Assembly (NCBI GenBank): GCA_035506575.1
Contig: DATJPD010000038.1
Span: forward strand, 7,712 to 71,711
DNA: 64,000 nt
From: DATJPD01 sp035506575
GTDB lineage: Bacteria > Pseudomonadota > Alphaproteobacteria > CACIAM-22H2
Reading direction: 5' to 3'
Below the pieces are notes generated by a model. That model was not told the origin of the DNA. It saw only the letters and a list, made by a program, of their open reading frames with translations, and searched no databases. Both the position numbers and the translations under genes were made by a program. Below, one piece after another: positions 8,488 through 16,847 of the stretch (the stretch's first letter is position 1; every line of letters begins with the position of its first letter).

Positions 8488-9774
8488 ATGACCGACCGCA
8501 CATACGTGGTGAACGAACCGGACGCGCAGAACTTCAAGGTGAACCGCGCGAGCCTGGTGGATCCTGATGTCCTGGAAGCCGAGCAGCGCCGGGTCTTCGA
8601 CCGCTGCTGGATCTATGTCGGGCATGAGTCGGAGGTGCGCGCCCCCGGCGACTTCCGGACGCGCAACGTGTGCGGCCGCCCGGTCATCTTCTGCCGCGAC
8701 AGCAAGAACGCGCTGCGGGTGTTCCTGAACACCTGCCGTCACCGCGGCGCCATCGTCTGCCGCGAGCCCGAGGGCAATGCGAAGTCCTATTTCTGCTTCT
8801 ATCACGGCTGGACCTACAATCGGGACGGGGCACTGGACGGCGTGCCGGGCGAGAGCGCGTATCCGGCGAGCTTCGACAAATGCGAGTACGGGCTCGTGGA
8901 GCCGCCGCACGTCGGAAGCTATCGCGGCTTCGTGTTCCTCAATTTCGACGAGGACGCGGTGCCGCTCGAGCAGTATCTCGCGGGCGCCAAGGATTATATC
9001 GACCTCATCGTCGACCAGTCGCCGTCCGGCCAGATGGAGATCATCCAGGGCACCCAGGAATACGACATCAAGGCGAACTGGAAGCTCCTGGTCGAGAACA
9101 GCTTCGACGACTATCACCTGCTCACCACGCATTCGACGTGGCTCGACTACATGCGGAACTCGGGCGTGCAGATGAAGCGGCCCGAGCGCGGGCACCTTCT
9201 GCCCTCGCACGGCGTCGCCAAGGCGCTCGGCAACGGACACGCGGTGACCGACAACCAGAATTTCCGCGGCCGCCCCGTCGCCAAATGGATTCCCGTCTAC
9301 CCTGAATCGGCCAAGCCGGTGATCGAGAAGATCCGGGCCGAGCTGGTGGCGCGGCTGGGAGAGGAGCGGGCGCAGCGCGTCGCCGACACCAACCGTAACC
9401 TGCTCGTGTTCCCGAATTTGTGCCTCAACGACGGCTCGTCCGTAACCGTGCGCACCTTCTATCCGGTGGCGCCCGGCCACATGCGCGTGCGCGCCTGGGC
9501 GCTCGGCCCTAAGGAGGAGACGCCCGAGGCGCGCGCCATCCGGCTCGATGCGTTCCTCACGTTCTATGGGCCGGGCGGATTTGCGACACCCGACGACGTC
9601 GAGGCTCTCGAATCGGTGCAGGCGGGCATGGCGACCTATCGCGAGGTGCCGTGGTCCCTGGTCAGCCGCGGCATGGGCAAGAACGACGAGCAGCTCAACA
9701 CCGACGAGCCGCATTTGCGCGCGTTCTGGATCCAGTGGAACAAGCTGATGACGGCGGCCGGCCATGGCGCGTGA
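8488..9774 (+). CDS. Rieske non-haem iron ring-hydroxylating dioxygenase, alpha subunit
   Basis: Catalytic large subunit of an aromatic ring-hydroxylating oxygenase, 428 residues. The Rieske [2Fe-2S] ligands are Cys83-x-His85 (NTCRHRG) and Cys103-x-x-His106 (CFYHGW). The mononuclear iron site shows Asp207, His210 and His215 in NSFDDYHLLTTH, the standard D-x-x-H-x4-H pattern. The ATG with GGAGG upstream is taken; a TTG 16 codons earlier is less likely. The beta subunit gene overlaps by 11 bases. No ferredoxin or reductase gene is adjacent, so electrons must come from elsewhere. The aromatic substrate (benzoate, salicylate or phthalate-like) cannot be assigned. Confidence 0.93.
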   Translation: MTDRTYVVNEPDAQNFKVNRASLVDPDVLEAEQRRVFDRCWIYVGHESEVRAPGDFRTRNVCGRPVIFCRDSKNALRVFLNTCRHRGAIVCREPEGNAKSYFCFYHGWTYNRDGALDGVPGESAYPASFDKCEYGLVEPPHVGSYRGFVFLNFDEDAVPLEQYLAGAKDYIDLIVDQSPSGQMEIIQGTQEYDIKANWKLLVENSFDDYHLLTTHSTWLDYMRNSGVQMKRPERGHLLPSHGVAKALGNGHAVTDNQNFRGRPVAKWIPVYPESAKPVIEKIRAELVARLGEERAQRVADTNRNLLVFPNLCLNDGSSVTVRTFYPVAPGHMRVRAWALGPKEETPEARAIRLDAFLTFYGPGGFATPDDVEALESVQAGMATYREVPWSLVSRGMGKNDEQLNTDEPHLRAFWIQWNKLMTAAGHGA

Positions 9775-10252
9775 GGTCAGCCGGCAGCAGGTCGAGGACT
9801 TCCTCTATCACGAGGCCGCCCTGCTGGATGAATGGCGGCTCGACGAGTGGCTGGCGCTGCTCACCGAGGATGCGCGCTACGAGGTGCCGTCGAACGACCG
9901 GCCGGAGGCGGACCCGGCGAACACGTTGTTCACCATCGCCGACGACATCCGGCGCATCCAGGCGCGGATCACGCGGCTCAAGGACAGGAACGCACACGCC
10001 GAATATCCGCCCTCGCGCACGCGGCGCATGATCGGCAACGTGCGCATCGTCGACCAATCGGCGGCCGAGCTGCGCGTGGAAGCGAACTTCGTCGTCTACC
10101 GGTTCCGCCGCGAGGAGCGCATCCGCGAATACGTGGGGCGCTACCGCTACCGGCTGCGCGTGACCGACGGCAGCTTCAAGATCGCCAAGCGCGAGGCCAT
10201 CTTGGAAGCGCTCGAGCTCGGCTCGCTGGGCTCGGTGAGCTTTATCCTGTGA
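9764..10252 (+). CDS. ring-hydroxylating dioxygenase, beta subunit
   Basis: Small subunit of 162 residues with the NTF2-like fold of the SnoaL/ring_hydroxyl_B group. The start MAREVSRQQVEDFLYHEAALLDEW, the acidic TEDARYEVP and the C-terminal KREAILEALELG segment fit the family. The ATG lies 11 bases inside the alpha-subunit gene, so the two are translationally coupled and should form an (alpha-beta) oligomer. It has a structural rather than catalytic role. Confidence 0.92.
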   Translation: MAREVSRQQVEDFLYHEAALLDEWRLDEWLALLTEDARYEVPSNDRPEADPANTLFTIADDIRRIQARITRLKDRNAHAEYPPSRTRRMIGNVRIVDQSAAELRVEANFVVYRFRREERIREYVGRYRYRLRVTDGSFKIAKREAILEALELGSLGSVSFIL

Positions 10253-10270
10253 ACGGACGGTGCGTTGGCC

Positions 10271-10292
10271 ATACCACGTGTGATTGTGGTAT
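10271..10292. promoter_or_regulatory. inverted repeat before the coiled-coil gene, possible operator
   Basis: ATACCAC, 8 bases, GTGGTAT: a perfect 7-bp inverted repeat immediately upstream of the small coiled-coil gene and just after the dioxygenase operon. It overlaps a possible -10 (GTATAT) for the downstream gene. The 15-base centre-to-centre spacing suits a dimeric regulator, or it could fold as a weak hairpin in RNA. Confidence 0.45.
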
Positions 10293-10301
10293 ATTGGTGC
10301 C

Positions 10302-10550
10302 ATGAGCGATGCTCCGTCGGGATTCGACCCGAACAACTTCATCCATCAGTATTTGCGACGCCTGGACGAGCGCGCGGTCCGGCTCGAGCAAAAGGTCGAC
10401 CGGCTGACGGATGACGTCAAAGAGCTGAAGCTTCGCGTCAGCGGGGTCGAGCAGGCGGTCGCCATCCAAAGCAGCCGCATCGACCGGGTCGAGCTTCGTC
10501 TCGAGCGCATCGAGCGCCGTCTGGACCTCGTCGAGACTCCGTCGCCGTAA
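10302..10550 (+). CDS. small coiled-coil protein
   Basis: An 82-residue protein. From about residue 18 to 78 it is a continuous heptad-rich helix, with repeats such as RLEQKVDRLTDDVKELKLRV and DRVELRLERIERRLDLVE, so it is almost certainly a coiled-coil oligomer. No membrane segment or catalytic motif is visible. Short coiled-coil proteins of this kind are common and unassigned. It follows the dioxygenase operon by 49 bases but has its own inverted repeat upstream, so it may be separately controlled. The ribosome site is weak. Confidence 0.65.
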   Translation: MSDAPSGFDPNNFIHQYLRRLDERAVRLEQKVDRLTDDVKELKLRVSGVEQAVAIQSSRIDRVELRLERIERRLDLVETPSP

Positions 10551-10593
10551 GGATAGAACTCGTGTGCTTGAGCTTCCCTCGAGCGTCCGTGCG

Positions 10594-10989
10594 TTAGCGA
10601 TACCAGTCCCACATTTGACGGCACATAGAGGCCCGCTCCGAGACGCTCAGCATTGGGTTGCGGTCCGGGTTAGGCGCTGTCAGATAGGCGGTTGCTCGTA
10701 GCGCGACCCATCCCTCTGATACTTTCGCCGGTAAGTTTCCTGCGGTCTTCGGGTCGCTGTACTCGGGATTGCCAAGCGACAATGTCTTCGCGCTTTTCTT
10801 CTCCGCAAACCAGACGGCCTTGCACACTGCGTACTCGCGAACTACGGCCGTTGGCGCAACTACCTGAACATCAAATCTTTCGTCAGACATTTTGGAGAAG
10901 CTAGCCACGAGATTTTGCTCGCCCATTTGCTGAGCGTAAACAGGCGCAATGGCTGCCGATATCATGAGCGCGAGCGCGAAAGTCCGCAT
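10594..10989 (-). CDS. secreted hypothetical protein
   Basis: A 131-residue protein with a Sec signal (MRTFALALMISAAIAPVYA, cleavage before QQMGEQ). The mature domain has a beta-rich start, LVASFSKMSDERFDVQVV, then a helical AVCKAVWFAEKK segment. It contains two cysteines. The layout loosely recalls the CC0125/CC1285 type of envelope proteins, but there is no lipobox. The gene and its flanks are distinctly lower in GC than the rest of the window (parts near 45-55 percent), which suggests a different history. Function unknown. Confidence 0.65.
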   Translation of the reverse strand: MRTFALALMISAAIAPVYAQQMGEQNLVASFSKMSDERFDVQVVAPTAVVREYAVCKAVWFAEKKSAKTLSLGNPEYSDPKTAGNLPAKVSEGWVALRATAYLTAPNPDRNPMLSVSERASMCRQMWDWYR

Positions 10990-11030
10990 TGACCGGGATG
11001 GGTTCCGATCAACCGTGACACCGCGGAGAG

Positions 11031-11999
11031 TCACTCCGCGCCGCCCGGCTGCATGACCCGGATCGGCTTGCCGTCGAGGAATGCCAGGATGTCCTCGATC
11101 GTGTCGTTGAAGTAGATCTTGTACGTCTCCGCCGTGACGTAGCCGATGTGCGGCGTGAGTACCACGTTGTCGAGCTTACGCAAGGGATGGTCGGCCGGCA
11201 GCGGCTCGTGGCCGTAGACGTCGAGCCCGGCGCCCGCGATCTTCTTCGCCTGCAGGACCTTGAGCAGGGCGTCCTCATCCACCAGAGGCCCGCGCGAGGT
11301 ATTGACGAGATAGGCGGTCGGCTTCATCAGGCCGAGCTCGCGGGCGCCGATGATGCCGCGGCTGCGGTCGCTGAGCACGAGGTGGACCGAGAGGATGTCG
11401 GCGGTGCTCATCAGCTCGTCTTTGCTGACGAAGCGGCATCCCGCCGCCTCGGCCTTCGCCGCGGTCATGTTCTGGCTCCAGGCGATGCAGTGCATCCCGA
11501 ACGCCTGTGCCACCTTGGCGACGCCGGCGCCGATCTTGCCGAGGCCCATGAGGCCGAGCGTCTTGTCGTGAATGGTATGGCCGATCGTGGTCTGCCAGCG
11601 GCCCTCGCGCATGTTGCGCTCCTCCTGCGGCAGATGCCGCAGCAGGGCCAGGAGCAGCCCCCAGGTGAACTGCACCATCTGCGGCGATGAGGCGGGGTTG
11701 CTCGTGTGGCACACGGTGATGCCGCACTCGTTCGCCGCCGCGACGTCGATCGAGGCATTGCGGGCGCCGGTGGTGATCAGGAGCTTGAGGTTGGGCAGCT
11801 TCTTGAGAAGGTCGCGCTTGAACGGCGTGCGCTCGCGCATGCACGAGATGATCTCGAACGGGGCGAGGCGCTTGGCGACCGCGTCGACCCCATCGACGTG
11901 ATCGTTGAACACCGTGATGTCGGCCTTGCCGCGCAGCTTGCTCCAGTCGGCAACCTTCAGCACCACGTTCTGGTAATCGTCCAGAATTGCAACCTTCAT
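11031..11999 (-). CDS. D-2-hydroxyacid dehydrogenase family protein
   Basis: NAD-dependent dehydrogenase of 322 residues that reversibly oxidises D-2-hydroxyacids to 2-oxoacids. The nucleotide-binding block is LGLMGLGKIGAGVAKVAQAFG. The catalytic set is visible as arginine in NTSRGPLVDE, glutamate in LDVYGHEPLP and histidine in TPHIGY. The start MKVAILDDYQNVV is typical; an upstream extension would overlap the TctC gene. It lies 32 bases after an orphan TctC receptor gene, suggesting uptake and oxidation of the same acid. Confidence 0.92.
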   Translation of the reverse strand: MKVAILDDYQNVVLKVADWSKLRGKADITVFNDHVDGVDAVAKRLAPFEIISCMRERTPFKRDLLKKLPNLKLLITTGARNASIDVAAANECGITVCHTSNPASSPQMVQFTWGLLLALLRHLPQEERNMREGRWQTTIGHTIHDKTLGLMGLGKIGAGVAKVAQAFGMHCIAWSQNMTAAKAEAAGCRFVSKDELMSTADILSVHLVLSDRSRGIIGARELGLMKPTAYLVNTSRGPLVDEDALLKVLQAKKIAGAGLDVYGHEPLPADHPLRKLDNVVLTPHIGYVTAETYKIYFNDTIEDILAFLDGKPIRVMQPGGAE

Positions 12000-12031
12000 A
12001 GTCTGCCTCGCCTTCGTCTCGTGTCGTGCCG

Positions 12032-13015
12032 TCAATCCAAGGTGACGCCCGCCGCCTTGGCGATGGGGCCCCATTTCTCCGTCTCGGCCTTCATGTAGGC
12101 GGCGAACTCCGCCGGCGAATCGCCGACCGCCGCCGCACCTTGCTTCGCGTACTGTTCCTGCACGCCGGGATCCTTGAGCGCTTCGACCACGAGCTGATTG
12201 ATCTTCTCGACCAGCGGTTTCGGCATCGCGCCCGGCCCGAGGAGCGAGTACCAGTTGTCGGCCAGGACGTTGGGATACCCGGCTTCGGCCGTGGTCGGCA
12301 CGTTCGGCAGGGTGGGGGCGCGCTTGGCACTGCCCAGAGCCAGCGGGATCAGCTTGCCGGCCTGGATCTGCGGCAGGAGTACGGGGATGTCGAGGAACAC
12401 GACATCGACGTTGCCCGCCAGGAGATCGGCGACGGCGGGGGCAGCACCGGCATAGGGGATGTGCACGATGTCGATGCCAGCCTCGTGCTTCAGAAGCTCG
12501 CCCGCCAGATGCGGCAGGCCGCCGCTGCCGGCCGAGGCGAAGTTGATCTTGCCGGGATGCGCCTTCGCATAGGTGATGAGGTCGGCCAAGGTGTGGAAGT
12601 TGAGCTTCGGGATCGCCACCAGCACTTCCGGCACCTTCGCGACGATCGTGATCGGCGCCAGGTCCTTCGCCGGGTCATAGGTCGGGTTCTTGGCGATCAC
12701 CGGGAACACCGTGAGCGATCCCATGCTCGTGAGCACGAGCGTGTAGCCGTCGGGCTGTGCGTGCGCCACGACGGAGACGCCGAGTGTTCCCGCGGCACCC
12801 GCCCGGTTCTCGATCACCATCGTCTGGCCGGTCATCTGCGTGAGCTTGTTGCCGAGCACGCGGGCGAAGAAATCGTTGGGGCCGCCGGGCGGGAACGGCA
12901 CGATGATGTGTATGGGCCGCGCCGGGAAGGCCTGGGCGAGGGCCGTCGCAGCGGTGGCGGATGCGGCAAGGACGGCCGCGGCCAGGATACATGCCAGGCG
13001 AATTATCGATGTCAT
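12032..13015 (-). CDS. Bug/TctC-family tripartite tricarboxylate receptor
   Basis: Periplasmic receptor of 327 residues with a long Sec signal (MTSIIRLACILAAAVLAAS, cleavage near TALA) and mature start FPARPIHIIVPFPPGGPND. Family blocks IENRAGAAGTLGVSVVA, PDGYTLVLTS and INFASAGSGGLPHLAGELL are present. It is the second of three such orphan receptors in the window and is followed by a 2-hydroxyacid dehydrogenase. It is preceded on the same strand by a carboxymuconolactone-decarboxylase-fold gene, so the set may be one transcript. Confidence 0.93.
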   Translation of the reverse strand: MTSIIRLACILAAAVLAASATAATALAQAFPARPIHIIVPFPPGGPNDFFARVLGNKLTQMTGQTMVIENRAGAAGTLGVSVVAHAQPDGYTLVLTSMGSLTVFPVIAKNPTYDPAKDLAPITIVAKVPEVLVAIPKLNFHTLADLITYAKAHPGKINFASAGSGGLPHLAGELLKHEAGIDIVHIPYAGAAPAVADLLAGNVDVVFLDIPVLLPQIQAGKLIPLALGSAKRAPTLPNVPTTAEAGYPNVLADNWYSLLGPGAMPKPLVEKINQLVVEALKDPGVQEQYAKQGAAAVGDSPAEFAAYMKAETEKWGPIAKAAGVTLD

Positions 13016-13046
13016 CGTCGCGTTCCCCTCTCGTGATTTTCTTCGG

Positions 13047-13607
13047 TTAGCCGCGGCGCGCCGGCAGCGGCGGGGCCGCCCCTGCGGGCAGCGGGAGCTC
13101 GTGCGCATTCAAGGTCATCGCGACCATCGTGTAGTAGCCCACGAGGGCCGTGAGTTCGACTACGCCGACCGTGCCGAACTTGTCGAGCGCCTGCTGGTAG
13201 GTCGCGGGCGAGACCGCATGGCGCTCGTTCAGCTCGCGGGCGTACTCATACACGGCGCGATCGTCGGCCGCGGAGAAGTCCGGCCGCCGGCCGGCGCGCA
13301 CCGCTTCGATGATCTCCGCCGGCAGGCCGCCTTTTTTTGCATGCTGCTCGTGCGCAAACCACTCATACTGGCAATCCATGTGGCGGGCCGTGACCAGGAT
13401 CGCGAGCTCGCTGAGCCGCGGCGAGAAGCTGGTCCGATAGCGCAGCACCTCGCCGAGCTGCTGCCACGCATCCGCGAGCGCCGGCTGGTGCAACAGCGCC
13501 AGGAACGGCCCGCGCACGCCGGCGCGCGGACCGGAGGCGATCGCGTCGTAGACGCGGCGCTGATCCGGATTGAGGGTTTCGGGCGTTGGCAGCGGAATGC
13601 GCGGCAT
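13047..13607 (-). CDS. carboxymuconolactone decarboxylase/AhpD-fold protein
   Basis: A 186-residue all-helical protein of the CMD/AhpD superfamily. The core SELAILVTARHMDCQYEWFAHEQHA corresponds to the family active-site helix pair. It has one cysteine and the E-x4-H arrangement, but no CxxC redox pair, so it is closer to 4-carboxymuconolactone decarboxylase-like proteins than to AhpD peroxidase. The neighbours are a GST gene 12 bases upstream and a TctC receptor downstream on the same strand. The substrate is unknown. Confidence 0.85.
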   Translation of the reverse strand: MPRIPLPTPETLNPDQRRVYDAIASGPRAGVRGPFLALLHQPALADAWQQLGEVLRYRTSFSPRLSELAILVTARHMDCQYEWFAHEQHAKKGGLPAEIIEAVRAGRRPDFSAADDRAVYEYARELNERHAVSPATYQQALDKFGTVGVVELTALVGYYTMVAMTLNAHELPLPAGAAPPLPARRG

Positions 13608-13619
13608 GGGTTGCTCCGG

Positions 13620-14246
13620 TCAGGTCTTCGGCCGGTTGTCGACCGGGATCGTCGCCTGCATCGACGGCCGCTTGAGGAAGGTCTCGTACCACGCCGTGAG
13701 CCTGTCGTGGCCCTTGCGCCAGCCGAATTCGGGAAAGCGGAAGTCGATGTAGCCCAAGGCGCACGCGACGCTGACATGGCTGATGTCGATCGGCGTCGAC
13801 GAGAGGACCTCAACGTCACGTTCGAGAGCGGGGATGGCCGTGCGGATCTTGAGCTCGAAGGCGCTGAGGAATTTCGCCGAGCGCTGCGGTTCGGGCCGAA
13901 TGCTCTCGTTGCGCCACAGCACGCCTGTTTCCAGCATGCCGGATGCCAGCGCGTGCCGGCTCAGCACGCGCCAGCGGCGCTGCGGATCGCGCGGGAAGAA
14001 GCTTTCGCCCTTGTGCAGGGTGTCGAGATATTCGCAGATCACCACCGAATCGTAGAGGATCTGGCCGTCGTCGGTCTCGAGCGTGGGGATGCGGCCGAGC
14101 GGGTTGGTGCGCATCAGGTCGAGATGCGGCTCGCCCATCACGACGGTGGTCGGCACCAGCTCGAGCCGGTCGACGAGGCCCATCTCGTGGGCGCAGACCA
14201 TCACCTTGCGCACGAACGGCGAGCGCGTCGACCACCGCAACCGCAT
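13620..14246 (-). CDS. glutathione S-transferase family protein
   Basis: Thioredoxin-fold N-terminal domain plus helical C-terminal domain, about 208 residues. The glutathione-site region reads TRSPFVRKVMVCAHEMG and the cis-proline block is NPLGRIPTLETDDG, followed by the SVVICEYLD segment. The second ATG is chosen because GGGAGG is nine bases before it, whereas it abuts the first ATG at 14255. It sits upstream of the CMD-fold gene and could handle reactive catabolic intermediates. Confidence 0.88.
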   Translation of the reverse strand: MRLRWSTRSPFVRKVMVCAHEMGLVDRLELVPTTVVMGEPHLDLMRTNPLGRIPTLETDDGQILYDSVVICEYLDTLHKGESFFPRDPQRRWRVLSRHALASGMLETGVLWRNESIRPEPQRSAKFLSAFELKIRTAIPALERDVEVLSSTPIDISHVSVACALGYIDFRFPEFGWRKGHDRLTAWYETFLKRPSMQATIPVDNRPKT

Positions 14247-14328
14247 GACTTGCATCCTCCCGCCTGTGTTGCGGGCACGATAAACGCCGCGGCGCCGTTA
14301 GGCAACGCGCCCCGGTCGTCGCGCCCGC

Positions 14329-15663
14329 TCAGCCCGGCAGCAGGACGAGCCCGGCGCGGTCGTGTCCGGCGAGGATCTCGACGCTCTGCCCGGCGGCCAC
14401 GCGGATGGGGCGGGGAAAGGTGTGCAGGACCTGCTGCCAGCCGCCCGCCGTCGTCGTCTCCGGCGGGTTGGTGAAGGTCGTCTCGGCGTCCAGCTCGACG
14501 CGCATCCATTGCACGATGCCGACCGCCACGCCATCCGCGCTTGCGCGCAACGGCCGCCGCTCGAGGACGGGTGGATGCGCGGTTGCGGTCAGGTCGAAGG
14601 TGACGAGGTCGTGATCCGCCGACAGGCGCGTCCACGGTGGTGAGAACCCGATGATCGGAAGGCGTGGCGCCGACAGTGCCGTGAAGGCAGAAAGGTCGAA
14701 CCCCGAGATCGTGCCGGCGAACGCCATCTCCTCCAGCGCGGCACCGCCGGCGAGGCATCCGACCGCCGTCACGCCCCGCGGAATCACCGCTGCCCCCGGC
14801 TTCACGAGGCGGCTCAGCGCGTCCTCGAACGTCGCGAGAACGCCTTCCGTCAGCACGCTGTTGGACAGGATTTCCGAGACGAGCACATCCGCCGGCTGAT
14901 CGAGATCGGCGCCCACGGCGAGGTCGGTCGATTTCTTCGTGACCACCCGGATGCGCTCGCCGAACCCGTTCGTCTCGACGATCTGCCGCGCGATCGCGGC
15001 GATGGGGGCCACCAGCTCGCACGTGACGACGGAGGCCGCCCCGGCGCGTGCCGCCATCATCGACAAGAGGCCGCTGCCCGTGCCGATGTCGAGCACGCGG
15101 GCAGCCGGGCCGTGTGCCGCCACGGCGCGGCGGATGGCGCGCTCGAACGCCTCGTTGCGCGGCGCATCGTTCATCATCGGCACGTGCCAGGCCGGCACCA
15201 CGGCGGTCGCTGCCAGGCGCATGCGATGGCGCAGCAGCGGAACGTCCGGCCAGCGGTCGACGGCGCGCAGCAGCACGGTCAGGGCCTCCTCGGGGCGTCC
15301 GGCGTCGGTCAGCGCCACGCCAAGGTTGGCCGCGACGTCGGGGTCGTCAGGCGCGCGGGCGGCCGCGGCGGAAAACGCGTCGACCGCCTCATCTACCCGG
15401 CCCAACCGCAACAGCAGCGAGCCGACGGTCGAGAGCGCCAGCACGTCATCGGGGTGAGCTTGCGCGATGGCCTGCCACCGCGAGAGCGCGACCTCCAGGC
15501 GCCCGTCTTCGTTGGCCAGGGCTGCGAGCAGACGCTCCGCCTCGGCCTTGCGATGGCCGCGCGCGGCGACCTCGAGATAAAGCCGCTCGGCCTCGGCCAG
15601 GCGGCCGTTGTAGTGATGCGAGACCGCCTCGCGGAACAGCTCGGCGACCGGGATCTCCGGCAT
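14329..15663 (-). CDS. TPR-repeat protein with PRMT-like class I methyltransferase domain
   Basis: A 444-residue fusion. Residues 1-150 contain about four tetratricopeptide repeats (for example DVLALSTVGSLLLRLGRVDE and DVAANLGVALTDAGRPEEA). From about 160 comes a SAM-dependent methyltransferase with the PRMT-like entry VPMMNDAPRN, motif I VLDIGTGSGLL (190-200) and a double-glutamate-loop-like SEILSNSVLTEG. That order resembles eukaryotic PRMT7/PRMT9 rather than ordinary bacterial methyltransferases. The ATG lies 13 bases after the Ldh gene stop. A longer frame continuing through the Ldh gene is not coding. The substrate is unknown; protein arginine is a possibility. Confidence 0.85.
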   Translation of the reverse strand: MPEIPVAELFREAVSHHYNGRLAEAERLYLEVAARGHRKAEAERLLAALANEDGRLEVALSRWQAIAQAHPDDVLALSTVGSLLLRLGRVDEAVDAFSAAAARAPDDPDVAANLGVALTDAGRPEEALTVLLRAVDRWPDVPLLRHRMRLAATAVVPAWHVPMMNDAPRNEAFERAIRRAVAAHGPAARVLDIGTGSGLLSMMAARAGAASVVTCELVAPIAAIARQIVETNGFGERIRVVTKKSTDLAVGADLDQPADVLVSEILSNSVLTEGVLATFEDALSRLVKPGAAVIPRGVTAVGCLAGGAALEEMAFAGTISGFDLSAFTALSAPRLPIIGFSPPWTRLSADHDLVTFDLTATAHPPVLERRPLRASADGVAVGIVQWMRVELDAETTFTNPPETTTAGGWQQVLHTFPRPIRVAAGQSVEILAGHDRAGLVLLPG

Positions 15664-15676
15664 CAGCGGCCGCCGT

Positions 15677-16741
15677 TCATCCGAGCGGCTCGATCGCGAG
15701 CTGGCCGGCCAGCTTGTCGAGCGAGCGGCGCAGGGCCGCCGGCATCGGGATGCCGTTCTTCGAGCGGTCCTGGCGCTTGTGGGAGCTCTGCTCGCCCGGC
15801 AACCAGATGCGCTCCACGCCGGGCAGGCGCTTGGCCCCGCGCATGGTGCGCACGACCTCGTCCACGTTGCGCTTGAACGCCGTGACGTCGCCGAACGCCT
15901 CGACCGAGATCGCCATGATCGCCTGGCCGGTGTTCGTCGGCGTCGACTCGTCGTTGTTGAAATCGATGGTGCTGCGGCCCATCGCGGCACCGTTCAAGGT
16001 GCCGGCGAGAAGACCGAACATCAGCGCGAGGCCGTAGCCCTTGTAGCCGCCGATGGGCGTGAGGAACCCCTCGTCGGCCCTGTTGGGATCGGTCAGCGGC
16101 TTGCCGTCGCGGCCGATCATCCACCCTTCGGGGATCGTCTCGCCGCGCTGGGCGGCCGTCTTGATCTTGCCGTAGGCCGCAACGGTCGTCGCCATGTCGA
16201 GGATGACCGGCGGCTCGGCCAAAGTCGGGACCGCGATCGCGATGGGGTTGGTCGATAGCAGCATCTCGGCCCCGCCCCATGGCGGCAGGTGGTTCGCGTT
16301 GCCGACGGCGAGATAGAGGCCGATCATGTCATGCTGCAGCGGCATCGACGCATACAGCGAGGCGGGGCCGGCGTGGTTGCTCATCCGGGCGCCGACCCAG
16401 GCGACGCCGGTCTTTTTCGCCTTCTCGATCGCGGCCTCGGCGGCAAAGCGCATGACGAGGTGGCCCATCCCGTTGTCGCCGTCGACGAGGGCGGTTGAGT
16501 CGCGCTCCTCGACGATGCGGATGTTCGGCCTGGTGTTGACGCCGCCGGCCTGGATGCGCCGCACATAGGAGGGCAGGCGGAACACGCCGTGCCCGTCGGA
16601 GCCGTTGAGATCGGCGCGCACCATGAGCTCGGCGACGGCGGCGGCGTCCTCGGCCGGCAGGCCTGCCTTTTCGAAGGCGGTCGCCATGAATGTCTGCAGC
16701 CGGGCGGCCGCAACGCGTGTGGTGTCTTGGTCGAGAGTCAT
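15677..16741 (-). CDS. Ldh family (type 2 malate/L-lactate dehydrogenase-like) oxidoreductase
   Basis: NAD(P)-dependent oxidoreductase of 354 residues in the Ldh_2 family, which reduces or oxidises 2-hydroxy/2-oxo acids and cyclic imines. Visible blocks are DLNGSDGHGVFRLPSYVRRI near residues 44-63, the SNHAGPASLYA loop that normally holds the catalytic histidine, and GGYKGYGLALM. The ATG has GGAGG upstream. The gene is divergent from a Gfo/Idh gene across 106 bases. It may act on a 2-hydroxyacid, but the family is too broad to name one. Confidence 0.92.
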   Translation of the reverse strand: MTLDQDTTRVAAARLQTFMATAFEKAGLPAEDAAAVAELMVRADLNGSDGHGVFRLPSYVRRIQAGGVNTRPNIRIVEERDSTALVDGDNGMGHLVMRFAAEAAIEKAKKTGVAWVGARMSNHAGPASLYASMPLQHDMIGLYLAVGNANHLPPWGGAEMLLSTNPIAIAVPTLAEPPVILDMATTVAAYGKIKTAAQRGETIPEGWMIGRDGKPLTDPNRADEGFLTPIGGYKGYGLALMFGLLAGTLNGAAMGRSTIDFNNDESTPTNTGQAIMAISVEAFGDVTAFKRNVDEVVRTMRGAKRLPGVERIWLPGEQSSHKRQDRSKNGIPMPAALRRSLDKLAGQLAIEPLG

Positions 16742-16847
16742 GCCGTCGCCTCCGCGGTACGTCGGTTCGCGCAATTCCCGTTCTTGTATCACAGACGGCG
16801 AGTTTGTAGCTTGAGGCCGTGTCTTTGCGAACAACCAGGAGACGCGG

